Shown: one piece after another, positions 22,561 through 32,897 of the stretch | Numbering within the stretch: position 1 is the first letter of the stretch | How the letters are laid out: every line of letters starts with the position of its first letter | Source of the DNA: Malania oleifera | Lineage: Eukaryota; Streptophyta; Magnoliopsida; Santalales; Ximeniaceae | DNA: 64,000 nt | Assembly (NCBI RefSeq): GCF_029873635.1 | Contig: NC_080422.1 | Span: 58,873,889-58,937,888, forward strand | Direction of reading: 5' to 3' | Notes under the pieces: generated by a model | Databases searched by the model: none | What the model was told of the DNA's origin: nothing | The model's input: only the letters and a program-made list of their open reading frames with translations | Position numbers and translations under genes: made by a program

Positions 22561-24370
22561 ATTTAATAAGATAACATTAACTATTGTTGAATATATTCAT
22601 GTTGTGCTTGATGAATCTAATCTATTTTTTAAAAGAGATGATGTAGATGATATTGATATTAGAAAAGGTTTAGATAAGTTATCTATCGAAAATAATGTGG
22701 ATATCAATTTAGAAGCAAATTATAAATCAATTGAAAATGATAAAGTTGAAAGTGAGATTCAAGAGCTACATAGGGATCAGAGATTCATTAGGAACCACCA
22801 TTTAGAACAAATTATAGGTGAACCTTCATGTGGTGTAGCCACCCGATCTTCCTTAGGAAATTTAGTTAGTCATTTTGCATTCTTATTTCAGGAAGAGCCC
22901 AAACATATTAAGGAAGCCATAGAGGATGAGTCTTGGGTAATGTCTATGCAGAAAGAGCTTAACCAATTTGAAAGAAGCAAAGTTTGGACCCTAGTTCCTA
23001 GGCCCGATGATCATACCATTATTGAAACTAAATGGGTTTATAGAAATAAAAATGATGAAAATGACGTAGCTACCAGAAACAAAGCTGGACTAGTTGCCCA
23101 TGGATATAATCTGGAAGAAGGGATAGATTTTTAGGAAACTTATACTTCTATAGCTAGAATGGAAGTCATTCGTATGTTGCTTGCTTATGCCACTTTTAAG
23201 AACTTTAAATTGTATCAAATGAATGTTAAAAGCACCTTCTTAAATGGGTATATAAATAAAGAAGTGTATGTAGAACAACCTCCCAGTTTTTAAAACCATA
23301 AATATCTTGATCATGTATACTGGTTTCCAAAGGCTTGTACGAATTGAAACAAGCTCCTAGAGCTTCATATGAGAGGCTTTGTGGTTTTCTCTTAGAAAAT
23401 TGGTTTACCTAGGCCAATATTGACACTACACTTTTCATAAAATCTAAAAATGATGATATGCTCTTTGTTCAAATATATATAGATGAAATTATTTTTGGAG
23501 CAACTAATGATGATTTGTGTAATGAGTTTTCCAAATGCACGCTAAGTGAATTTGAAATGCGCATGATGGATGAACAAAGTTTCTTCTTAGGACTTAAATC
23601 AAGCAAGCAAAACATGGGACTTTTATATGCCAATCTAAATATGTTAGGGACATGCTTAAGATATTTAATATGGAAGACATTAAAATTCTTGGAACTCCTA
23701 TGAGTTATTCCAAAAAACTTGATAAAGATGAGCAAGGCATCCTTGTTGATGTGAAATTATATCGTTCCATGATTGGTAGTCTCCTATACCTTACAGCTAG
23801 CGGACCTGATATCATGTTTAGTGTGTGTATGTGTGCTAGGTTTCAAGCCGCTCCTAAGGAGCCTCACCTATTAGTCATGAAAAAAATACTCAGGTACCTA
23901 GTTGGAACTGTTGAGTTACTTTTGAATACGACATTTGAGATTGTTAGTTACACTGATGCTAACTTTGTCGGTAGTAATGTAGATAGAAGAAGTGCTAGCG
24001 GCACTTGTCATTATTTAGGACAATCTCTAGTTTCTTGGTTCTCCAAGAAATAGAACTCAATTGCCTTATCCATAGCTGAAGCTAAATATATTGTAGCTAG
24101 AAGTTGTTGTATTCAAACACTTTATATAAAACAACAACTTATGGATTTTGGATTGCACTATGATACAGTTTTGATATAATGTGATAATACTAGTGCAATT
24201 AATATATCTAGGAATCCAATCTCACATTCACAAACCAAACATATTGATATTAGATATCATTTCATTTGTGATCATGTGTAGAAAAGAGATGTGGCACTTG
24301 AGTTTGCGTGCACTAATGAGCAGTGAGCTGATATTTTCACCAAACCTCTTTAGGAGATAGGTTTATATAG
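22561..24370 (+). pseudogene. B reverse transcriptase and RNase H pseudogene
   Basis: The open stretch 22604-23134 covers the pre-RT linker and RT start (VWTLVPRPDDHTIIETKWVY). RT then breaks at a stop after GIDF and by frameshifts. The catalytic YVDD appears as YIDE (Glu codon 23485-23487), losing the second Asp. The RT end and RNase H start are open at 23652-24053 (MIGSLLYLTAS, then SYTDANFVGSNVDRRSASGT). The RNase H tail with KHIDIRYHF and ADIFTKPL reaches about 24356 with several stops. Confidence 0.85.
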
Positions 24371-24959
24371 ATTAGACGTGAGCTAGGTCTAATGCATAGT
24401 AGAGATTCTGCATAGAAATTTGATAGAACGCACAAACTTAGGGGGAGCTTCTTATCATTGAAAATATATGGCTCTGAAAACTTTAAATCTACCATTGCTT
24501 TATACTTTATGAATATGTTTGTGGTTTGCAGTGCATGACTATCATATTTCTAGTATGTTAATAGTCGTGGTTATGTTTTTTGTTTTGATCATACTGGATT
24601 GTTTGAGTTGTTAGTTGTACAAAAATTGTAAATTTAAACTCAATCAGGTCATTTTTATACAGATATTTTTGGGAAATGCTCTCTTTTCAAACAACATGCT
24701 TTCGAATTTTCTAAAAATATTCCCAATCATGTCTTGTATTTAAATGATTCATGCTCAATGCCTTGCTTATATGCTTTAAATTTATCATGGCCTTTTTTGC
24801 TATTGCCAAAAGGGGGAGAAGAGGCAAAATTGGGTAATTGGGATAAATGTTTTGTACTTTTAAATATTTGCATTTCTTTTATGCATAGGTTTAAGGGGAG
24901 CCTTTCTTGGTTGTACCACTCTTGCATAAGGTATTTGTCATCATAAATAAGGGAGAGAT
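24371..24959 (+). other. B 3' spacer with two polypurine tracts
   Basis: Non-coding DNA between RNase H and the 3' LTR. AAGGGAGAGAT (24949-24959) touches the LTR start and is the main PPT. A second tract, AAAAGGGGGAGAAGAGG, is at 24808-24824, about 135 bases upstream. The same double arrangement is seen in A2 and D. No gene seen. Confidence 0.65.
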
Positions 24960-25984
24960 TGTTGACCTTATAGGTCATACCCTATTTTGATTATGACAAA
25001 TACTCTAGTATTTAATGTCTGTCAAGTTTATGTGTAGGTTCATATTAGTAAAGTCATATGATGGAATGAGATGACTTGAAGAATAAAGACCTAGAATATA
25101 TTTTCGTTGTAATTTATATCAAGTTTTATTCGAGTAGATAATATTTAAGTTGGAAAGGCCTGTAATAACTAATGCATATCATTCATGTAGGAACTGATGA
25201 GCTCAAAGACCTTAGAAAGGCCCTAGGTCCTTGCACTTACACTTAAGTTAGTCCCCATTATCACTTATGTTATCATGGGAGACTTTTGAATTAAAACATA
25301 ACTTAAGGTATAAAAATAGTGGGGTTTCAGGTGACTAAACCCTGATGTTCAAAACACCTCGGTCGATCGAACAGTTGAATAGTCAATGTGTTGACTTGAA
25401 TTCGGGCGATCGAACTCAAATGACTTGAGTGTCCACAGTCAACCAAACTCATGCCCTTGCTTTTCCCAACTACTCGAGCGCCTGAATATTAGTGTTCAAA
25501 TCACCTTTGGGCAACCGAACATGTGAATTCAGTGAACCAAACTTGAGATCGGGCGACCGAATCTCCGATAGATTGCAAAATTGCTTTGGTCAACAAATCG
25601 AACCCTTGATCTTGCACTCGAACATGAAAAAGCTACTTTTTCTCATGTGTCTGTTCGGGCAACTGAACCTATGGCTCAGTCGACCGAAACTCTCGAGTTG
25701 GCCTAATTTTTACTGAGGTTAAATGGGTTTAAACAGGGTTAATTTTTTTAAACCTTTTTAAAACAAATTTAATTATTCGTTATGTATCCCCAAATAGTTA
25801 TAAAATTGGTCAAGTCTATAAATAAGAGTTCATTTTCTCAGATTAGTGATTGATTAACATTTTGATTAGCAATAAATTCCTTTGAAATTTTTCAAAGCTT
25901 ATTCTTTCATACAAAGCCTATACCCTCTCATACAATCATTCCTTTGAAAAATCAATCCCTATGAGAGTTCTTTGAGTGGTTTTA
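24960..25984 (+). repeat. B 3' LTR, left part
   Basis: Starts TGTTGACCTTATAGGTCATA and aligns with 17706 onward. It includes the U3 array, TATA box region and stops at the C insertion after tttta (25980-25984). The sequence resumes at 48305. Confidence 0.9.
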
Positions 25985-26064
25985 TGTAATGACCCAAATA
26001 ATAATAGTATTTAAATAATAAAGAGAGAGAGAAATGGAAATAATAACAGAAGGAGGTAGTCGAC

Positions 26065-26280
26065 TTCGTCGACGACATTGCACTTTGGGAGTAATAACTT
26101 AGGAAATTTATCAGGTTCTCATCGATGAACACAGGGGATTCTTTGGTGAGAAGATAATGGGAAAGGATTTTTAGGAAGTCTAAAATTTGTCGACGAAGTT
26201 GCAGGTTCGTCAATGAACTTTCTACAGGGCTGGTTGACAAGGTGATGTGTCTCGTCGATGAATCCGACCCTATAAATAGC
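26065..26280 (+). promoter_or_regulatory. C U3 motif array and TATA box
   Basis: Five copies of a palindrome-like motif, ideal TTCGTCGACGAA, occur at 26065 (TTCGTCGACGAC), 26116 (CTCATCGATGAAC form), 26187 (TTGTCGACGAAG), 26206 (TTCGTCAATGAAC) and 26253 (CTCGTCGATGAAT). TATAAATA follows at 26273-26280, only eight bases after the last copy. In S3 the reverse strand has the same motif type at about 57448-57597. A promoter role is inferred. Confidence 0.65.
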
Positions 26281-27014
26281 AAAAACCTAGATTTAAAAGC
26301 AAAAAATTAAGAAAAATCACACACTCTCTCTCTCCCTTTGGTTTTTCTCTCCTCACTCTTCGATTTCGTCTCCATCGCACGCTAGATTGACAATCTGAGG
26401 CCACCACAACGCTCCTGGAGAAGTTCTCTCCAAATCTGCTAGAGCTGATCGTTGGTGGAAGCTAGTCAAAATTCATCACTGGGTTGAGGTAAAGCTATTT
26501 ATTCAAAATTTCGTATTTCCACAATTGAAGGAAATGATGTACTCAAATAAATACTGAAGTTTAGTTATGGGAATTATCATTTTCAAGGTAATGCTTAGGG
26601 TTTCCTATTGGTGTAAGACCAGTATTATCGAGGGGCTTTTAAGTTGCCAGGTAAGGGAATAAACTAAAGCAGTTATTTTTCATGTAAATTATTATTATTT
26701 ATTAGGGAATTAATTTTCAAGAAAGCAAGTATTATATTAGTATATTACGAAGGAAATGCACATTTGGGAAAATACTGCTATTATGTTGAAATGTATGTAT
26801 ATGTGTCAGATGCCAAAAATTATGATTTTGGAATATAAAGTATGGTTTTATATAGAAAATGTGTGGCATGAATATTACTTTACGTGAGAAGTATTATGAT
26901 AGGACTATGTTATGAATGAAGCAGGTTTTCAGGAATATGAAATATTACAGTACAAAATGATATGAAAATACATGATAATTGATTTATTATTTAAAATGAT
27001 ATATATGAGATATT

Positions 27015-27152
27015 CAGCGCAAGGCTGTAATTGATAGCCAACACGAGGCCGTGTTTTACGTATGATTTCGGCGCAAGGCCGTATTTACGAAATGATCGGC
27101 GCGAGGCCGTATTTATAAAATGTTCGGCGCGAGACCGTATTTATGAAATTAT
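27015..27152 (+). repeat. Short tandem repeat in C 5' LTR, 28-bp unit
   Basis: Three regular 28-bp units start at 27069, 27097 and 27125 (CGGCGCGAGGCCGTATTTA...), preceded by two less regular ones from 27015. The unit holds a GC-rich inverted GGC...GCC in an otherwise AT-rich LTR. S3 has a related but longer-unit array at the matching place. Confidence 0.85.
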
Positions 27153-28112
27153 AGAAAATGATATCGATCCATTTATGTTAAATGCTATATTATCATGTAT
27201 TATATGTTATCAGAACTTGGATATTAGTTTAGTTCAGTTCAGGAGCACAGTACCATAGCTTATAGATCAGACATCTACGATCAAATTGGTGCTAACCATC
27301 CCACGAGGGGGTGGGAGATGGATAGTCGATGTGACTTTTAGTGTAGAGTTGTAAAAGTCCACCTCACAGTCTGGACCATGGTGTGACAGGCCCATCATAC
27401 TTACAGGCATTTTTGATTCGACAGTGGTCGGTCAGCCATTATCGGGTCCCGCCTTCGGGTTACACAACCCGTCATGGAGGGTAATACATGACATCAGCTA
27501 GCTATTCATCCTTGGTGGTTTTCAGTACTATTGATTATATCATATAATACATGATTTGTATATTTACTTGGAAGTATGGAATTATATGCTTATCTAATCA
27601 TATTATGATTTATTAGAAATATGAAAGCATACATTTTTACAATTCTTAAATGATGAATGATTTCTGGTATGAAGATTGTACTGTATATCTATATTATCAT
27701 TAAGTATTCATGTTGCCACGCAGCTGTATTTAGTTTATTTTCCCTTACTGAGAAGTGTCTTACCCTCGAACATTAAATGATTTTTAGAAAACCCAGAGAG
27801 ACCGGCGGGTCAGGGCCGCCACTGAGTGAGTTGAGCTTCCCTGCTAGAAGGGTAAGTATTGATCTAGGATCGGGAGATTTTTGTTGTATGATCCTAGGTG
27901 TATTTTGATGTTTTGGAGATTGTATATAAACACAATATTTTGGAGATGTAGTAGACTTTGGTATTACATAATTTATGGTTGATGAATGTGATTTACATTT
28001 ACTATTGCCTAGGTTCCGTTGTGTATGACAGGTGTCCTCACTACCCACGGGTTCGGGTTGACTATTCTATTTATTATGTTTTATTATATGTTAAGATAAG
28101 AAGGTCGTTACA

Positions 28113-28130
28113 GTTTGGTACTAGAGCCTA
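28113..28130 (+). other. C primer binding site
   Basis: GTTTGGTACTAGAGCCTA follows the 5' LTR and resembles the initiator-Met tRNA PBS (TGGTATCAGAGC) with one internal change. The 300 bases between it and the gag start are leader without a gene. Confidence 0.75.
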
Positions 28131-28429
28131 GGATACTAGGTTTTGTAGACTCTAGAATGCAGTAGTAATAATACCAGAGTATAGGATAAGGGAATATAAG
28201 GTCTAGTTTTGTAGTCTGGATGCAAGACTTCCGTGGTGGTTTGTGTTATTTTACTAGGGTGATGATTTCAGGAAATTCATGGTAAACTATCGTCGGGTTG
28301 GGTATCTAGGTTGTAGGATTGAACCTTGAATTAAGATCAAGAGTGATGAATTAATTAAGAGAATATATTATATGAGTTGGATGATATGTATAATGAAGGG
28401 GTTCTCAGTTAAGTTACTTGTTTTTCAGG

Positions 28430-29457
28430 ATGGACCTTAGTGGATGTAGTGCCCACGCTAGTGGGAATGAGGGTGCTGGACCCTCAGGTGCCGCGGTTAG
28501 TGATTCAGATCTAGTTTTACGCAGCGTGGCATAGCAAGTCATGGCCGAAATTGCCAGGAGTTTGAGGGAACAGGGTGGTTTGTCGGCACGCCACGATAGC
28601 TTGATAGAGAAATTCATAAAGATGAATCCTCCGGCTTTCTCAGGGGGAATAGATCCTATAATCGCTGAAAATTAGGTGCAGGAGATAGAGAAAATATTTG
28701 CGGTGCTATAGTATTCAGAGGAGTAGCGGGTGCTATTTGCTCCCTACAAACTGACTGGGGAGGCCGAAAAATGGTGGTCAGTGGTGAAACCTTTAGAGCA
28801 GCAAAGGACGGTATCTGTGGAGATGACATGAGAGTGGTTCAAGGAGACATTCTTCGATAGGTATTTTTCGGCTTCGTATAGGGAAGCTAAGGTAGAGGAA
28901 TTCCTGAATCTGAAGCAGGGACAATAGACGGTACAACAGTATGCGGCGAGGTTTATCGAGTTATCTTGCTTTGCCCCATACATCATACTAGATGAAGCAA
29001 AGAAGGTACAACAGTTTGAAAGAGGCCTGAGGAGAGAAATGTATAAGAAGGTGTTGATTTTGAAGCTGCAGAATTTTGCTGAGGTGGTTGATAGGGCCAC
29101 TATAGCAGAGATTTGAGTGCGGTTGGAGGTTGAGGAGTAGAGACAGAAGAAGAGATCCGCACCTTCCAGTTCCCAGTAGGGAGATGACCATGGTTCATGG
29201 AAGAAGGGTGGCTATTACAGAGACCAGAGACAGAAGACCAGGAATCACGGTTTCCAAGGTGTGTTGCCATCTCTAGCTTGTCCGTCTTGCAGGAAGAGAC
29301 ACCTAGGAGAGTGTTGTGCCGAGTGAGGTGTCTTTTACTAGTGTGGGGAGCCAGGACATATGATGAGGGACTGTCAGACTCATATTAGTGCTGCTCCGAC
29401 TCCTAAACTTACTCGAGGAGACTACTAGGCGCCACATGGAGGCCAGCAGTGGAATAT
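28430..29457 (+). pseudogene. C gag pseudogene
   Basis: The start is ATG 28430 (MDLSGCSAHASG). The retrotransposon-gag core shows NPPAFSGG, LTGEAEKWW, WFKETFFDRYF and QYAARFIELSCFAP. Near the end a CPSCRKRHLGEC motif and a knuckle (29342-29374, CGEPGHMMRDC) follow; the first Cys of the knuckle is Phe. The frame is kept to 30169 without net frameshift but has a dozen stops in gag, mostly TAG. Gag would coat the RNA in the particle. The stops look like CAG or TGG codons changed by a transition. Confidence 0.85.
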
Positions 29458-31500
29458 GGCCCCAGCCAGGGTTTTTGCTTTGACGCTGGATGATGCTCAG
29501 ACAGCTAGTGACGTGGTGATAGCTACAGTTAATATGTTTTCATTTAATGTTATTGCAATTTTTGACTCAGGGGCCACACACTCATTTCTATCTATGGGGT
29601 GTGTTAAATTATGTGGTTCTGAAACATAATCACTAGATGTTGAATTATTAGTGGCTACACCGACTGGGTCAGCAGTGAGATGTAGTAGGATGCTCCATAG
29701 TTGTCCAGTTGATGTTCAGGGGAGAATTTTATCTACTGACTTAGTGGTGCTGGATATGCATGGATTTGATATCATCTTCAGCATGGATTAGCTAACAGCT
29801 AATTCTACCATTATAGATTGTCATATGAGAGAAGTGATATTCATATCTCCAGGGAGACCAGAATTTAGATTTATAGGGTCGCGAGTGCAATCTCTGCCTT
29901 AGATGGTTTCATTCGTTCAAGCGAGGAGACTGCTCTTGAGTGGTTGTCAGGAATTTGTGGCCTTCGTGAAGGAAACAACAAGGAATGAAGTGAAGCTCAC
30001 TAGTACGCTTGTAGTAAAGGAGTTTACTGATGTGTTCCCAGATGAATTACCGTGTTTTCTGCCTTATCGAGAGGTAGATTTTCCCATTGATCTACTTCTA
30101 GGTACAGTGCCGATCTCTAAAGCACCGTACCAAATGGCGCCAGCAGAATTGGTAGAATTAAAAGATTAGTTGCAGGATTTACTTGATAAGGGTTTTATAC
30201 AACCTAGTGTATCTCCGTGTGGAGCTCTAGTATTGTTCGTGAAGAAGAAGGATAGGTCTATGAGGATGTGCATAGACTACAGGGAGATTAATAAAGTGAC
30301 AATCAAAAACAAGTATTCTTTACCCCATATCAATGATTTGTTTGACCAGCTCCAGGGTACACGGGTATACTCTAAGATTGACCTCAGGTTAGTCTATCAT
30401 CAAGTAAAGGTAAGGGCAGAAGATGTATCGAAGATGGCTTTCAAGACCAGGTATACGCATTACGAGTTTCTTGTTATGCCATTTGGTTTGATGAATGCTC
30501 CTTTGATATTTATGGATGCGATGAGTAGGATTTTCCATCCATATTTAGATCAGTTTGTGGTTGTTTTTATTGATGAAGTACTAATCTATTTGATAAGCTA
30601 TGAGGAGCATGAGATAGATTGAGGCAAGTTTTGCAGATGCTCAGGGAGAAGAAGCTATATGCGAAATTCAGTAAATTTGACTTTTGGCTCAAGAAAATTG
30701 TGCTTTTAGGCCATGTTATTTCAGGAGACGGAATTTCTGTGGATCCCAGTAAGATTGATGCGGTAGTGAACTAGACTAGAACGAGGAACGTTCAGGAGAT
30801 CATGAGTTTCTTGGGGTTTGCTAGTTATTACCGTCATTTCGTTGAGGGACTGTCAGCTTTATCAGGGCCTCCAACATGAATAACTAGGAAGAACACCAGA
30901 TTTGAGTGGGACGACAGCTGTGAGCAAAGTTTTCAGGAACTGAAGTAGAGGCTAGTCACAGTTCCTGTATTGATCATCCCATCAGGGGGTGAGTGTTATA
31001 CTATCTACAGTGATGCATCCTTGATAGGACTTGACTGTGTATTGATGTAGCATGGCAGGGTGGTGGCATATGCGTCTTGATAGTTGAAAGAATATGAAAA
31101 AAACTACCCTACCCATGATCTTGTGTTGGCTGCAGTGGTACACGCAATTGAAAATTTGGAGGCATTACCTATACAACGAGCAGAGTGAGATTTTTTCAAC
31201 CACAAGCACTTAAAATATTTCTTTACCTAGAAGGAACTCAATATGAGATAGAGAAGATGGTTGGAGCTTATTAAGGATTTCGATTGCACTATTAGTTACC
31301 ACCGAGGGAAAGCAAATGTGGAAGTTAATGCATTGTGTAGGAAGTCTACGAGACTAGTGATGGCAGCTATGGAAATCCAGTATCCGATCATGATGGATAT
31401 GGAGACTCTCGACATTGAATTGATTGAGAGTGATCCATCTGTATGTATCACCAGCCTAGTGGTACAACCTACTCTACAGGAAAGAATTAAAGATGCTTAG
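29458..31500 (+). pseudogene. C protease, reverse transcriptase and RNase H pseudogene
   Basis: Protease keeps its active site FDSGATHSF (Asp 29564-29566). RT motifs are clear: [46 protein letters not shown] and MPFGLMNAP. The catalytic box reads FIDEVLIY, the second Asp being Glu at 30575-30577. A one-base loss near 30615 breaks the frame before the RLRQVLQ-type tether. RNase H shows YTIYSDAS (Asp 31012-31014), and the linker DFDCTISYHRGKAN is open at 31261-31500. Stops and the active-site change make the enzyme dead. Confidence 0.88.
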
Positions 31501-32897
31501 AAGGAAGATTAGCAGAGGTGATAGATAGGGTGTAGACTAGTTAGGGTGAGGAATTCTACATTTCAGATGACGGGGCTTTACGGTTCCATTCTAAACTATG
31601 TGTTCCTGCTGATGCTGGAATCAGGAAGACTATTTTGGACGAGGCTCACAAATCTTTGTATACAATTCATCCTGGTAGTAATAAAATGTACAGAGATCTG
31701 CAAGAGTTTTATTGGTGAAGTGGTATGAAGAGAGAGGTTGCCGAGTATGTAGCCCAGTGCTTGATGTGCCAGCAGGTAAAAGCTGAGCACTAAAGGCTGG
31801 CGGGTCAGTTTTAGCCGGTATTTATCCTAAAGTGGAAGTAGGATCATATATCCATGGACTTCATGTTAGGCTTTTCATCGACATCGCATGGCCAGAATAC
31901 GATTTGGGCGATAGTAGACCGATTGACTAAGATAGCCCATTTTCTCCCTATTAAGATCAGGTATTCCCTCAACCGTTTAGCAGAGATTTATGTTCAGGAG
32001 ATAGTTCGTTCTCATAGAGTGCCTGTATCTATTATGTCAGATCGAGATTCACGTTTCACTTTATGATTTTGTAAAAGTTTGTAAGAAGCTTTAGGGTCTC
32101 AACTATCGTTTAGCTTGGCATTCCATCATAAGTCAGATGAGCAAACTAAGAGGACGATACAGATACTAGAAGATATGCTTTGAGCATGTGTATTAGATTT
32201 TGGGAGCAGTTGGACTCAGTTCATGCCACTGGTGGAATTTGCATATAATAACAATTTCCAGACGAACATTGGTATGGCACCGTTTGAGGCACTGTATGGT
32301 AGGAGATGTCGATCTCCTTTGTATTGGGAAGAGAAAGGTGAGTAGCGAGTTGTGGGGCAAAAGCTGGTACAGCAGGCATACGATAAAGTTTGGCTCATTA
32401 GGGATAGAATTAGTGTAGCTTAGAGCCGACAGAGGAGTTATGGCGACCATTGCCGTAGGAATTTAGAGTTTGATGTCGGTGATCATGTATTTTTGAGGAT
32501 AGCTCCTTTAAAAGGGATTATGAGGTTTAGTAGGAAGGGTAAACTTAGCCCTAGGTTTATTGATCCATTTGATATTTTAGACAAAGTGGAGCCGGTCGCC
32601 TATAGGCTAGCTTTGCCACCTACACTATCCAGAATGCGCAACGTATTCCACGTATCCATGTTAGGGAAATACGTCCCAGATCCTTCTCACATTATTAGCT
32701 TTGGTGAGTTGGAGCTCAATGATTCGCTAGTTTATGAGGAGGTACTAGTGCAGATTCTGGACAGAAAGGAACAAGAACTACGTAATAAGAGGATTCCTCT
32801 AGTAAAGGTTCTATGGAGGAATCGTGCAGTAGAAGAGGCTTCTTGGGAGCTTGAGGAACAGATCAGACAAAAATACCCACATTTATTCCAAGAAGTC
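31501..32897 (+). pseudogene. C integrase and chromodomain pseudogene
   Basis: The HHCC zinc domain is readable (HKSLYTIHPGSNKMYRDL; CLMC at 31758-31769). In the core the first Asp (SMDF, 31857-31859) and second (SDRDSRF, 32040-32042) are present, but the catalytic Glu is Lys (AAG, 32148-32150), a G-to-A change. The C-terminal open stretch 32493-32918 holds LSPRFIDPFDILDKV, RNVFHVSMLGKY and a chromodomain-like end (IPLVKVLWRNRAVEEASWE; KYPHLF). Chromodomains steer insertion to marked chromatin. The last residues of the open frame run into the D LTR. Confidence 0.88.

Larger units (their letters stand above)
25985..28112 (+). repeat. C 5' LTR
   Basis: The LTR is 2128 bp, from TGTAATGACCC to GGTCGTTACA. 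It holds a U3 motif array with TATA box (26065-26280) and 28-bp tandem repeats (27015-27152). A GGGTCCCGCCTTCGGGTTAC phrase near 27445 recurs in reverse in solo LTR S3, which shows S3 is a relative. The 3' end is followed by the PBS. Confidence 0.95.
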
